Positions 25,934 through 34,148 of a stretch of DNA of 56,564 nucleotides are shown here, in pieces (position 1 is the stretch's first letter; each line of letters opens with the position of its first letter). The position numbers were made by a program, and so were the translations under genes. Where the stretch lies: positions 1 through 56,564 of the forward strand of contig JAKLLE010000016.1 of NCBI GenBank assembly GCA_023150295.1, given 5' to 3'. Under the pieces are notes generated by a model. The model saw only the letters and a program-made list of their open reading frames with translations. It made no database searches and had not been told where the DNA came from. This DNA is from Giesbergeria sp. (GTDB lineage Bacteria > Pseudomonadota > Gammaproteobacteria > Burkholderiales > Burkholderiaceae_C).

Positions 25934-26626
25934 TCAAGAGGTCAGGGTCACCAGGCCGTGCGGCGTGGCCAGCGCGGCGCGCAGGCAGGGCGGTGTACCG
26001 GGCTGCACGGCCACCTGCCCGTCCAGGCCCAGCGCTCGGCAGGCCGTGGCCAGGGTGGGGGCCTGGGGGTGTTGCAGCGCCAGCGCCTGCAGGTGCACGC
26101 CGCTGGCGGGCAGGGTGTCGCAGGGGTGCTGCGCGCCCCATTCGATGAGCGTGGGCAGGCAGCCGTCCAGCAGGCGCTGGCCGTCCGGGCGCACGGTGAT
26201 GCGCCACTGCAGCAGCCCCTGGGGCGTGGCACGGCTGGCGCTGAGGATGTCGCCGCGCTCCAGCCCCTGCATGGCGAGTGCCGCGCAGGCGGCTGCCGCG
26301 TCGGGCACGGCGGCCACCCAGTGGATCAGCCGGGGCCCGTGCTGTGCCACCTGGGCCTGCAGGGCTTGGCAATCCATATCAAACCAGCGCTTTGCGCCCG
26401 TCGGTATTGCGGGAGTAGCTATTGAATTGATAGCAATGATTTCCAGGTAGGCGCGCGGATGCGCCGGGCTGCTGATCTGCAGCAACCGGTTGTGTGTGCC
26501 CATGAGCGGGTGTTCGCCCCCGGTGGCCGGGGCCACGCCCAGCGTGCGTTCGCACCAGGCGGCGCCGCTGGCCAGGTCGGTGGCCAGCACCACCAGGTGA
26601 TCCACGCAGGGCGCGGGTGGGCTCAC
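25934..26626 (-). CDS. VOC/glyoxalase-like domain protein
   Basis: The 230-residue product starts at GTG (26626), which overlaps the stop of the PhzF gene before it (GTGA). The N-terminus CVDHLVVLATDLASGAAWCE is the opening of a vicinal-oxygen-chelate fold, and GTHNRLLQI supports the glyoxalase-like type (PF13468-like). Such proteins bind a divalent metal and small substrates. Residues about 65-85 are encoded by repeat copy 7 and probably form a surface loop. Substrate unknown. Confidence 0.75.
   Translation of the reverse strand: MSPPAPCVDHLVVLATDLASGAAWCERTLGVAPATGGEHPLMGTHNRLLQISSPAHPRAYLEIIAINSIATPAIPTGAKRWFDMDCQALQAQVAQHGPRLIHWVAAVPDAAAACAALAMQGLERGDILSASRATPQGLLQWRITVRPDGQRLLDGCLPTLIEWGAQHPCDTLPASGVHLQALALQHPQAPTLATACRALGLDGQVAVQPGTPPCLRAALATPHGLVTLTS
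26374..26434 (-). repeat. interspersed palindromic repeat, copy 7, inside the VOC gene
   Basis: On the minus strand it begins GCTATCAATTCAATAGCT and ends AAAGCGCTGGTTTGATATGG. The middle has diverged. It is translated in frame. Confidence 0.65.
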
Positions 26627-27486
26627 AGGCGCACCTCGCCGCGCATGCAGGTGACGGTCTGGCCGCCAATCCAGGTGTCGGTGCCTTCTTGCTGCACATG
26701 CACGCGCCCGGCGCGGCCCAGGGCGGTGCCCTGGCTGACCACGTAGCTGTGGGGCGCCAGGTGGGCGGGGATGAGCCACTGCGCCAGCGCCGCGTTCAGG
26801 CTGCCGGTGACCGGGTCTTCGGCCAGGCCGTGGTTGCCGGGGAAGAAGGCGCGCACCTCGAAGGCGCAGCCATCGGCGCCATGGCGCGTTGCGCTGCGTG
26901 GGCCCACCACGCCGATGAACAGCCCGCCCAGCACGGCCGGGTCGGGCTGCACGCCCAGCACCTGCTCGGCCGAGCGCAGCATCACCGCACGCCAGTGCGG
27001 GCCGTTGTGGCACCAGGCGTGGTGCACGATGTCGCTGCGCGCCACGCCCAGGCCGCGTGCGATGCGTTCCACATCCACCTCGTCCAGCGGGCCGCTTTGG
27101 AGCAGCGGCGGTGCGGCAAAGGCCAGGCGCTCGCCATCCTGGCGCAGCGTGACCAGGCCCACGCCGCATTCCTGCACGATGCGGCCAGGGGTGCGCGGCT
27201 GGCCGCCTGCCTGCAGCCAGGCGTGGCAGGTGCCCAGGGTGGGGTGGCCTGCAAAGGGCAGTTCGGCGCCGGGGCAGAAGATGCGCACGCGGTAGTCGGC
27301 CCCGGCGGCGCGGCCCTCGGGCGTGGGCGGCAACACAAAGGTGGCTTCGGACAGGTTGGTCCAGTTGGTGAACTGCTGCATGGCCTGCGTGGACAGGCCT
27401 TCGCCATCCAGTACCACGGCCAGGGGGTTGCCCAGGTAGGGAGTGGCGGTGAACACATCGACTTGCTGGAACGGGCGTTGGCGCAT
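26623..27486 (-). CDS. PhzF family epimerase/isomerase, paralogue 2
   Basis: The 287-residue product has the PhzF fold pattern: QVDVFTATPYLGNPLAVVLD, the catalytic Glu E47 in NLSEATF, then GAELPFAGHPTLGTCHAWL and EDPVTGSLNAALAQWL. PhzF proteins isomerise small cyclic or amino-acid-derived acids. Paralogue 1 is immediately upstream, has the same length and shares much of the sequence, indicating a tandem duplication. AGGAG precedes the ATG at 27486. Its stop overlaps the GTG of the VOC gene. Confidence 0.88.
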   Translation of the reverse strand: MRQRPFQQVDVFTATPYLGNPLAVVLDGEGLSTQAMQQFTNWTNLSEATFVLPPTPEGRAAGADYRVRIFCPGAELPFAGHPTLGTCHAWLQAGGQPRTPGRIVQECGVGLVTLRQDGERLAFAAPPLLQSGPLDEVDVERIARGLGVARSDIVHHAWCHNGPHWRAVMLRSAEQVLGVQPDPAVLGGLFIGVVGPRSATRHGADGCAFEVRAFFPGNHGLAEDPVTGSLNAALAQWLIPAHLAPHSYVVSQGTALGRAGRVHVQQEGTDTWIGGQTVTCMRGEVRL

Positions 27487-27511
27487 TGGGGGCTCCTGTG
27501 CAATAGCGTTG

Positions 27512-28375
27512 TCAGAGCAGGGCAGTGCCCTGGATGCAGGTGGTGCTCTGGCCGCCGACCCAGACCTGGCCCTGGTCGTCCTGCCGGATGTGCACGCGCC
27601 CGGCGCGGCCCAGGCGTTCGCCCTGGGCCACCAGGTAGCGCTGCGGCGCCAGCCCTTCGGCAATGAGCCACTGCGCCAGACTGCCGTTGAGGCTGCCGGT
27701 GACCGGGTCCTCGGGGTTGCCCATGGGCGCGGCAAAAGCGCGCACGGTCACGCCGGGTTGACTGGTGTCGCTGGCCGTGGGGGCCACGTGCACCACGCCC
27801 ACGTCCTGGCCCAGGTCCTTGAGGCGGGCGTGGTCGGGCTGCAGGCCCAGCACCAGTTCGGCGCTGGGCAGCAGCAGCGCCAGCCAGCGCGGCCCGTTGT
27901 CCAGCACCTGCGCAGCCAGCACCTGCTGGGGGCGCAGGCCCAGCGCGCCGGTCACCAGGGCCAGCAGCGCGGGGTTGGGGGCGCTGCGCTGCAGCGGGGG
28001 CGCGGCAAAGGCCAGTAGTCCATTGCTTTGCTCGATGCGCACGAAGCCGCCCGCGCATTCCTGCACGATGGCACCGGCCACGCGCGGCTGGTGGCCCGCC
28101 TGCAGCCAGGCATGGCAACTGCCCAGCGTGGGGTGGCCGGCAAAGGGCAGCTCGCCACGCGGGCTGAAGATGCGCACGCGGTAGTCTGCCCCGGCGGCCA
28201 GGCCCGCCTCGGTGGGCTCCAGCAGGTAGGTGGTCTCCGACAGGTTGGCCCAGGTCGCAAAGCGCTGCATGTCGGCGTCGCTCAGGCCCTGGGCGTCCAG
28301 CACCACGCCCAGCGGGTTGCCGTCGCCAGGGCGTTGGCTGAAAACGTCGATCTGCACAAAGGCGCGTTCTCGCAT
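27512..28375 (-). CDS. PhzF family epimerase/isomerase, paralogue 1
   Basis: The 287-residue product has E47 in NLSETTY, GELPFAGHPTLGSCHAWL and EDPVTGSLNGSLAQWL. It is clearly homologous to the next gene but diverged through the middle, so the two probably act on different substrates or as partners. AGGAG precedes the ATG by seven bases. It is 39 bp after the aminotransferase gene and 25 bp before paralogue 2, consistent with one operon. Confidence 0.88.
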   Translation of the reverse strand: MRERAFVQIDVFSQRPGDGNPLGVVLDAQGLSDADMQRFATWANLSETTYLLEPTEAGLAAGADYRVRIFSPRGELPFAGHPTLGSCHAWLQAGHQPRVAGAIVQECAGGFVRIEQSNGLLAFAAPPLQRSAPNPALLALVTGALGLRPQQVLAAQVLDNGPRWLALLLPSAELVLGLQPDHARLKDLGQDVGVVHVAPTASDTSQPGVTVRAFAAPMGNPEDPVTGSLNGSLAQWLIAEGLAPQRYLVAQGERLGRAGRVHIRQDDQGQVWVGGQSTTCIQGTALL

Positions 28376-28414
28376 GGCGTGGCTCCTGGGCTGGCGGTGC
28401 GTGGCGTGGGTCGG

Positions 28415-29599
28415 TCAGGCCTGCTGGGCGGCGCGGATGGTGGCTGCCAGTGCGGCAATGCCGGTGTCGATCTGGGCGGCGCTGGCCGTCACAAAGGACA
28501 GGCGCAGCGTGCGCGCGTCCGCCTGGTCGGCATAAAACGCGGCACCGGGCACGAAGGCCACGTTGCGTTCCACGGCCTGGGGCAGCAGCGCGGTGGCGTC
28601 CAGGCCTTCGGGCAGGCGCAGCCACAGGAACATGCCGCCCTGCGGGCTGTTCCAGTGCACGCCCAGGCCGGCCATCTCGCGCTCCAGCGCGGCCAGCATG
28701 GCGTCGCGCTGCTGCTTGTAGAGCGCGCGGATGGTGGGCACATGGCGGTCGAGGAAGCCGCCCTTGAGTACTTCGGCCACCATGCGCTGGTTGAAGCCAG
28801 GGGTGTGCAGGTCGGCAGCCTGCTTGGCCTGCAGCAGCTTGGGGAACACGGCCTTGGGCGCGACCACATAGCCCAGGCGCAGCCCCGGTGTCAACACCTT
28901 GGAGAACGAGCCCAGGTAGATGCAGCCCTCGGGGTTGCGTGCCGTCAGCGGGCGCGGCGGCGGGTTGTCGAACCACAGGTCGCCGTAGGGGTTGTCCTCG
29001 ATCAGCGGCAGGTCCAGGGCGGCGGCCTTCTCCACCAACGCGGCGCGGCGTGCTTCGCTCATGGTGCGGCCCGTGGGGTTCTGGAAGTTGGGCAGCACGT
29101 ACAGGAAACGCGCCTTGTCTGCGCCGCTGCCCACCTTGGCGGGTAGCTCGTCCACCACCACGCCTTCATCGTCGCTGGCCACGGCGGCCACTTGCGGCTC
29201 CATGGGCGTGAAGGCCTGCAGCGCGCCCAGGTAGGTGGGCGTTTCCACCAGCACGCGGCTGCCGGTGTCGATCAGCACCTTGGCCACCAGGTCCAGGCCC
29301 TGCTGCGAGCCGGTGGTGATGAGCACCTGGGCCGGGTCCACGTCCCAGGGCAGTTGCTCGGCGATGGCCTCGCGCAGCGGGCCGTAGCCTTCGCTGGCGG
29401 CATATTGCAGTGCGGCGGCGCCGTCGTGGCCCAGCACCACTTCGCAGGCCTTGGCAAAGGCATCGACCGGGAAGGTCTTGGGCGAGGGCAGGCCGCCGGC
29501 CAGGCTGATGATGCCGGGCTTTTCGGTGACCTTGAGGATCTCGCGGATCACCGAGGGGTTCATCTTGGCGGCCCGAGCGGCCAGGGTCCAGTGGGTCAT
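28415..29599 (-). CDS. PLP-dependent aminotransferase (LysN/2-aminoadipate type)
   Basis: The 394-residue product is a fold-type I aminotransferase. It has MNPSVIREILK at the N-terminus, ITTGSQQGLDLVAKVL, NFQNPTG with the PLP-contacting Asn, EDNPYGDLWF, and the cofactor lysine K234 in LGSFSKVLTPGLRLGY. The closest type is the 2-aminoadipate/aromatic aminotransferase group. The frame opens at 29677, but the ATG at 29599 has GGAG about ten bases upstream and matches the family start. It lies 105 bp after the EamA gene. Confidence 0.88.
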   Translation of the reverse strand: MTHWTLAARAAKMNPSVIREILKVTEKPGIISLAGGLPSPKTFPVDAFAKACEVVLGHDGAAALQYAASEGYGPLREAIAEQLPWDVDPAQVLITTGSQQGLDLVAKVLIDTGSRVLVETPTYLGALQAFTPMEPQVAAVASDDEGVVVDELPAKVGSGADKARFLYVLPNFQNPTGRTMSEARRAALVEKAAALDLPLIEDNPYGDLWFDNPPPRPLTARNPEGCIYLGSFSKVLTPGLRLGYVVAPKAVFPKLLQAKQAADLHTPGFNQRMVAEVLKGGFLDRHVPTIRALYKQQRDAMLAALEREMAGLGVHWNSPQGGMFLWLRLPEGLDATALLPQAVERNVAFVPGAAFYADQADARTLRLSFVTASAAQIDTGIAALAATIRAAQQA

Positions 29600-29704
29600 T
29601 GCAATCATCTCCAGTTGAGGGTGCGCTGAGGGTGGGCGCAGGTTCGGGTTTGCGGCCATTGTGTAGCCGACCTGCAAGCTTAACCTTGGCGCGGAAAATT
29701 GGAT

Positions 29705-30661
29705 TCAGGGTTTGCCACGCACGGGCATGCGCCTTCCTGCCAAAACGGTAGCCATCACTGCCAGGCCGAAGCCCAGGCTCACAGCGTCCAGGCGCTCGCC
29801 CAGCAGCGGCACGGCAAACAGCATGCCCAGGAAGGGCTGCACCAGCTGCACCTGGCTCACGCGCACCGTGCCGCCCATCGCCAGGCCGCGGTACCAGGCG
29901 AAAAAGCCCAGCCACATCGAGAATACCGCCACGTAGCCGAACGCGGCCCAGGCCGAGACAGGCACGGGCGCTGCGGGCCAGGACAGCAGCCCCAGCGGCA
30001 GCGTGGCGGGCAGCGAGATCACCAGCGCCCAGCAGATCACCGTGTCGGCGCGCAGGTGTTGCGACAGGCGCGCGCCATAGCCATAGCCCACGGCGGCGCA
30101 CAGCACGGCGCCCAGCAGCAGCAGGTCGGCTGGGTGCAGTGCCAGCCCCGCCGTGCCCGAACGCAGCAGCGCAAAACCCACCACCAGTGCCGCGCCCAGC
30201 AGCGCGCAGGCCCAGAAGCCCCTTGAGGGGCGCTGGCGGTGCAGCAGTGCGCCCACGGCCGCCGTGGCCAGCGGCAGCGCACCCACGATCACGCTGGCAT
30301 GCACCGCGCCCACATGGCGCATGGCGATGGAGCTGAGCAGCGGAAACCCGAACACCACACCCAGCGCTGTGAGGGCCAGCGGCCCCCAGTCGGCCCGGCG
30401 TGGCAAGGGGGCACGCTGCGCGATGAGCAGCAGCGCGGACAGCACGCCGGCCACCGCCGCACGCCCCATGGCGATGAACAGGCCCGACATCAGCGGCGCC
30501 TCGGGCGTGCCCACGGCCAGGCGCGTCATGGGCAGCGTGAGGGCGAAGATCGCCACGCCCAGCAGGCCCAGGGCCAGGCCCCGGGTTTCTTGTCGGTGCA
30601 GGCTGTAGGCCTGGGCAGGGCGAGGGCGCAGGGGGGCACTGGCGGGGGGCGAGGTGCGCAT
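29705..30661 (-). CDS. EamA/DMT family transporter
   Basis: The 318-residue inner-membrane protein has ten predicted TM segments as two EamA repeats, with the Pro-rich N-terminus in the cytosol. Landmarks are IFALTLPMTRLAV and LSSIAMRHVGAVHASVIVGALPL in the first half, and VQLVQPFLGMLFAVPLLGERL in the second. DMT proteins commonly export amino acids or metabolites. GGAG precedes the ATG at 30661; the longer open frame upstream is non-coding. It lies 32 bp after the LysE gene. Confidence 0.88.
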   Translation of the reverse strand: MRTSPPASAPLRPRPAQAYSLHRQETRGLALGLLGVAIFALTLPMTRLAVGTPEAPLMSGLFIAMGRAAVAGVLSALLLIAQRAPLPRRADWGPLALTALGVVFGFPLLSSIAMRHVGAVHASVIVGALPLATAAVGALLHRQRPSRGFWACALLGAALVVGFALLRSGTAGLALHPADLLLLGAVLCAAVGYGYGARLSQHLRADTVICWALVISLPATLPLGLLSWPAAPVPVSAWAAFGYVAVFSMWLGFFAWYRGLAMGGTVRVSQVQLVQPFLGMLFAVPLLGERLDAVSLGFGLAVMATVLAGRRMPVRGKP

Positions 30662-30693
30662 GGCGGGCTCCGGGCGGTGGTGGGGTGGACGGG

Positions 30694-31293
30694 TCAGGCG
30701 GTCGTCATCCAGGCGGCGGTGGCGGTCAGCACGCCGGCCATGGCGCGGTTGAACCACAGCAGGCGCCGACCCTGGGCCAGCCACTGGCGCAGCAGCGCAC
30801 CGGTGGCTGCATAGGCCAGGTTGCTGAAAAATGCGAACAGCAGCATCACCGGCAGCACCACGGCCAGGCGCTGCAGCGCGTCGGGGCGCCCGGCGATCCA
30901 GCCCGCCACGATGGTCAGCGCCAGCAGCCAGGCCTTGATGTTCACGAACTGCAGCAGCGTGCCCTGCCAGAAGCCCACGTCCAGGCGCGCGCTGTCGGCA
31001 GCGGCCAGACTTGCCGTCTGGCTCAGTTTCCAGGCCAGCCACAGCAGGTAGCCAATGCCCACGGCCTTGATCGCCAGGCGCAGCATGGGCGCTGCCAGCA
31101 CCAGCGCACCCACCCCGCCTGCGCACAGCAGCAGCAACGCAGACCAGCCCACGGGCACGGCGCAGACAAAGCGCATGGCGTGCGGCAAGCCCCGGTTGGC
31201 CGCCAGTGCGGTGGACAACGTGGTGTTCGGGCCGGGCGAGAAGCTCATGGCCGTGGCGAGCAGCAGCAGGGCGGTGAATTCGGACAAGGGCAT
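30694..31293 (-). CDS. LysE family amino acid exporter
   Basis: The 199-residue inner-membrane protein has six TM segments and the LysE/RhtB signature at the first helix, ATAMSFSPGPNTTLS. NIKAWLLALTIVAGW lies in the central part. It should export one or more amino acids. The ATG at 31293 is chosen because it precedes the first helix directly; no ribosome site is clear. It is the first gene of the leftward locus, divergent from the MocR regulator, and the 115-bp gap carries dyad sequences likely bound by that regulator. Confidence 0.88.
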   Translation of the reverse strand: MPLSEFTALLLLATAMSFSPGPNTTLSTALAANRGLPHAMRFVCAVPVGWSALLLLCAGGVGALVLAAPMLRLAIKAVGIGYLLWLAWKLSQTASLAAADSARLDVGFWQGTLLQFVNIKAWLLALTIVAGWIAGRPDALQRLAVVLPVMLLFAFFSNLAYAATGALLRQWLAQGRRLLWFNRAMAGVLTATAAWMTTA

Positions 31294-31305
31294 GGGTTGT
31301 GTCGA

Positions 31306-31378
31306 ACAGTTGTATGCACTGTAGGGCCAATTTCCGCTACAGTTCCAACACAGTTTTTCTGACAAATCACCGAACTGT
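31306..31378. promoter_or_regulatory. probable MocR operator region
   Basis: The divergent lysE/mocR gap contains the inverted repeat ACTGTAG (31318-31324) / CTACAGT (31337-31343). It also has ACAGTT at 31306-31311, 31339-31344 and 31350-31355, the last two 11 bp apart, and AACTGT at 31373-31378. Helically phased half-sites are typical of MocR-type regulators. Confidence 0.5.
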
Positions 31379-31408
31379 GCTGGTGCACAGGGCGGTACAG
31401 CTTGCGCC

Positions 31409-32872
31409 ATGCTCATCAAAAGCCCCCACCGCACCCTCACCGACCAGCTCGCCGAGCGCTTTGCCGAACGCATCCGCTCGCGCCTGCTGCCTGCCGGTTC
31501 GCGCCTGCCCTCGGTGCGCGACTGCGCGCGCCAGCAGGGTGTGAGCCCCTACACCGTGGTGGCCGCCTACGACCAGTTGCTGGCCCAGGGACTGGTGGAG
31601 GCACGGCGCCAGCGTGGCTTCTATGTGCGGGATTTGACGAAAAATAAGGCTGCAGGGCAATATGGACAAGCGCAAGAAGCTATCAAATCAATAGCTAAAG
31701 AGGGGGTGCAGCCGGAACCCTTCCCACTGCCCTCGGGTTCGCAGATCCATGCCACGGCGCTGATCCGGGGCATGTTCCACCAGGGCTCGGGCAAGCCCCA
31801 GCCCGGTGCGGGCGTGCTGCCACCGCAGTGGCTGGAGGAAGCGCGCTTCATGCCGGCTGCGCTGCGCAAGATCACCGCCGGGCGCGCGCTGGCCACGGGA
31901 TCGCTGAACTACGGCGAGCCGCAGGGCGATGCCGGTCTGCGCCAGGTGCTGGCACGCCGCCTGACCGACCTCAACATACCGGTGCACCCGGCGCAGATCG
32001 TGACCACCGTGGGCGCCACGCAGGCGCTGGACATCGTGAGCCGCACGCTGCTCAAGGCGGGTGACCCGGTCATGGTCGAGGAGCCTGGCTGGTCGGTGGA
32101 GTTTGCCCGGCTCGACGCCCTGGGCATGCGCGTGCTGCCCGTACCGCGCCGCGCCGAGGGCCCGGACCTGGAGGTGATGGCGCGCTACTGCGAGGCCCAT
32201 GCGCCCAAGCTGTTCGTGAGCGTGAGCGTGCTGCACAACCCGACCGGCTACTGCCTCACGCCCGGCAGCGCGCACCAGGTGCTGCAACTGGCACAGCGCC
32301 ACGGCTTCCATATCGTCGAGGACGACACCTACAGCCACATCGCGCCCGAGCACGCCACGCGCCTGTGCGCCCTCGACGGCCTTCAGCGCACCATCTACGT
32401 GAGCGGCTTTGCCAAGATCCTGGCGCCGAGCTGGCGCGTGGGTTACCTGGCCGCGCCTGCCGACCTGTGCGAGCGGCTGCTCGACACCAAGCTGCTGTCC
32501 ACCCTGACCACACCTTCGGTGCTGGAGCAGGCCATGGCGCTGTGCATAGACCAGGGCCAACTGCGCCGCCACGCCGAGCGCATCCGCCTGCGCCTGGCCC
32601 AGGCGCGCGAGCGCAGCGTGCGCCTGGCATTGCAGGCGGGCTGTCGCTTCGTGGCAGAACCAGCGGGCCTGTTCGGCTGGGTGGACACCGGGGTGGACAC
32701 GGACGCACTGGCGCAGCGCATGCTGGACGAGGGCTACCTGCTCGCCCCCGGCGCGCTGTTCCACGCCAGCCGCCAGCCCAGCACGCTCATGCGCATCAAC
32801 TTCAGCACCACCCAGGACGCCGCCTTCTGGGCCGTGTTCGAACGCATCCGGGATCAGATGCCCTCTGCATGA
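31409..32872 (+). CDS. MocR-type transcription regulator (GntR HTH + aminotransferase domain)
   Basis: The 487-residue product has a GntR winged helix-turn-helix (about 8-75: RLPSVRDCARQQGVSPYTVV, then QRGFYV). A linker and an aminotransferase-like domain (about 110-487) follow, with NPTGYCLTPG and the PLP lysine K336 in SGFAKILAPSWRVGY. MocR proteins sense amino compounds or PLP and regulate adjacent genes, here the divergent exporter/aminotransferase operon. Linker residues about 78-96 are encoded by repeat copy 8. A hairpin with a T-run follows the stop codon. Confidence 0.88.
   Translation: MLIKSPHRTLTDQLAERFAERIRSRLLPAGSRLPSVRDCARQQGVSPYTVVAAYDQLLAQGLVEARRQRGFYVRDLTKNKAAGQYGQAQEAIKSIAKEGVQPEPFPLPSGSQIHATALIRGMFHQGSGKPQPGAGVLPPQWLEEARFMPAALRKITAGRALATGSLNYGEPQGDAGLRQVLARRLTDLNIPVHPAQIVTTVGATQALDIVSRTLLKAGDPVMVEEPGWSVEFARLDALGMRVLPVPRRAEGPDLEVMARYCEAHAPKLFVSVSVLHNPTGYCLTPGSAHQVLQLAQRHGFHIVEDDTYSHIAPEHATRLCALDGLQRTIYVSGFAKILAPSWRVGYLAAPADLCERLLDTKLLSTLTTPSVLEQAMALCIDQGQLRRHAERIRLRLAQARERSVRLALQAGCRFVAEPAGLFGWVDTGVDTDALAQRMLDEGYLLAPGALFHASRQPSTLMRINFSTTQDAAFWAVFERIRDQMPSA
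31640..31695 (-). repeat. interspersed palindromic repeat, copy 8, in the MocR linker
   Basis: On the minus strand it reads GCTATTGATTTGATAGCT, then CTTGCGCTTGTCCAT, CCCTGCAGCC and TTATTTT. It is translated on the plus strand, against the repeat's orientation, as KNKAAGQYGQAQEAIKSIA. Confidence 0.75.
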
Positions 32873-32913
32873 AACCCGCGTGGGCAGCTGCGCATGGGCA
32901 GCCCCGCTGCGCC

Positions 32914-34146
32914 TCAGGGGGACGTTCCCCTTTTTGTGTTCGCAAGCGTGCGCAGCAAGATGCGGTTGACGTCCTCCTGCACCATCTCGTGGTCCGTGCA
33001 GAGCTGGCGGATGGCGCTGGAGTCGTCGGTCTCCAGCGCGCGGGCCATTTGCAGGCAGGGGGCGTAGGGGCCGTGGTTCATGACGATGGCGTCAAACACC
33101 CGGTCCGACAGGGGAATGCGGTGCAGGATGGTGCCCACTGGCTCGCCGAGCAGCTCGTCCAGCCGGGACAACAGCCCGCACAGGTAGACCTCGCTGCGCA
33201 GTTCGTGCTGCAGGCCGGGCTCGATGAGTTGCTCCATCAGGCGTGCGCGCAGCACCATGGCTTCGCGCACCGGGCGCAGGTCGGCCTCGGTGCTGGCGTG
33301 CGGGAGCTGGTCGGACAGCCACTTGCGGATGGAGCCATAACCCATCATCACCAGGCCGCGGCGCAGCGAGTCGATGCCCGTGCGCAGGCCCAGCGAGGCC
33401 GAGTTGGTATAGACCATGAAGCGGTAGGCCAGCAGCGGGTCTTCGCCCAGAATGGTCTCGAACATGTCCAGCGACTGCTCGGCGTCGATGGCCTTGAGCA
33501 GCTTGAGGATCGTGCCATGCGAGGCCTGCATGGGCTGGTGGCGCAGGCTGTAGAGCACATCCTCCGTCGGCCAGCCCGCCAGGGCCACGGCGCGGTGCTG
33601 GTCCAGGCAATGGGCCATGAGTGCGCGGCTGGCAATGTCTTCGTACATCTGCCCGTCGATCACCGGGCTGGCGCCATGCCCTGGGGGGTGGGGCATGCCG
33701 GGGCGCGGGGGCGGCGCGGCCTGCAGTGCGGCCATGGCCTCTTCGGGCTGCAGGCTCAGCAGGCTGTTGTCAAAGCAGCGGGCCACCTCGGGTTCGGGCA
33801 GGCGGCCCAGCGGGCCGCGCCACACCAGCCGCAGGCCGCGCTGGTGGGCCGCCTGCACCTGGGCGAACAGCGCCGAGTCGCCCAGCCATTCGCCGGGCAC
33901 CAGAATCCAGGGGCTGCTGCGTGGCGCGTTTTCGAGCAGGTCGCTCAGCAACTGGTGGGACAGGGGGGAGATGAGCAGCGGGGGCGAGCTGGCAGACCAC
34001 ATCTCCTGCACGGTGCGCAGCAGGTGGGGGGCGTCCACGCCCACTGCAGCGGCCTCGCGCACATACAGCTGCACACCGGCCAGCGAACGCGCTGAACCCC
34101 ACAGGGGCCGGTAGCCCAGAACCAGACTGCCAAGGACGGATTGCAC
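32914..34146 (-). CDS. HDOD domain protein with degenerate EAL-like N-terminus
   Basis: The 410-residue product has an N-terminal region (about 1-145) resembling a degenerate EAL domain of the YuxH type (LGYRPLW at the start) without catalytic EAL residues. A Pro-rich linker follows, then an HDOD domain (about 190-400) with LLKLLKAIDAEQSLDMFETIL and LAYRFMVYTNSASLGLRTGIDSLRRGLVMMG. HDOD proteins are signalling scaffolds. The start is GTG two bases after the flgL stop, so it is very likely translated from the flagellar transcript. It may tune motility or c-di-GMP-linked output. Confidence 0.75.
   Translation of the reverse strand: MQSVLGSLVLGYRPLWGSARSLAGVQLYVREAAAVGVDAPHLLRTVQEMWSASSPPLLISPLSHQLLSDLLENAPRSSPWILVPGEWLGDSALFAQVQAAHQRGLRLVWRGPLGRLPEPEVARCFDNSLLSLQPEEAMAALQAAPPPRPGMPHPPGHGASPVIDGQMYEDIASRALMAHCLDQHRAVALAGWPTEDVLYSLRHQPMQASHGTILKLLKAIDAEQSLDMFETILGEDPLLAYRFMVYTNSASLGLRTGIDSLRRGLVMMGYGSIRKWLSDQLPHASTEADLRPVREAMVLRARLMEQLIEPGLQHELRSEVYLCGLLSRLDELLGEPVGTILHRIPLSDRVFDAIVMNHGPYAPCLQMARALETDDSSAIRQLCTDHEMVQEDVNRILLRTLANTKRGTSP
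32917..32935 (+). terminator. intrinsic terminator after the MocR gene
   Basis: The stem GGGGA / TTCCCC with a 3-nt loop is followed by TTTTT, 45 bp after the MocR stop. It overlaps the very 3' end of the convergent HDOD gene. Confidence 0.55.
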
Positions 34147-34148
34147 TA

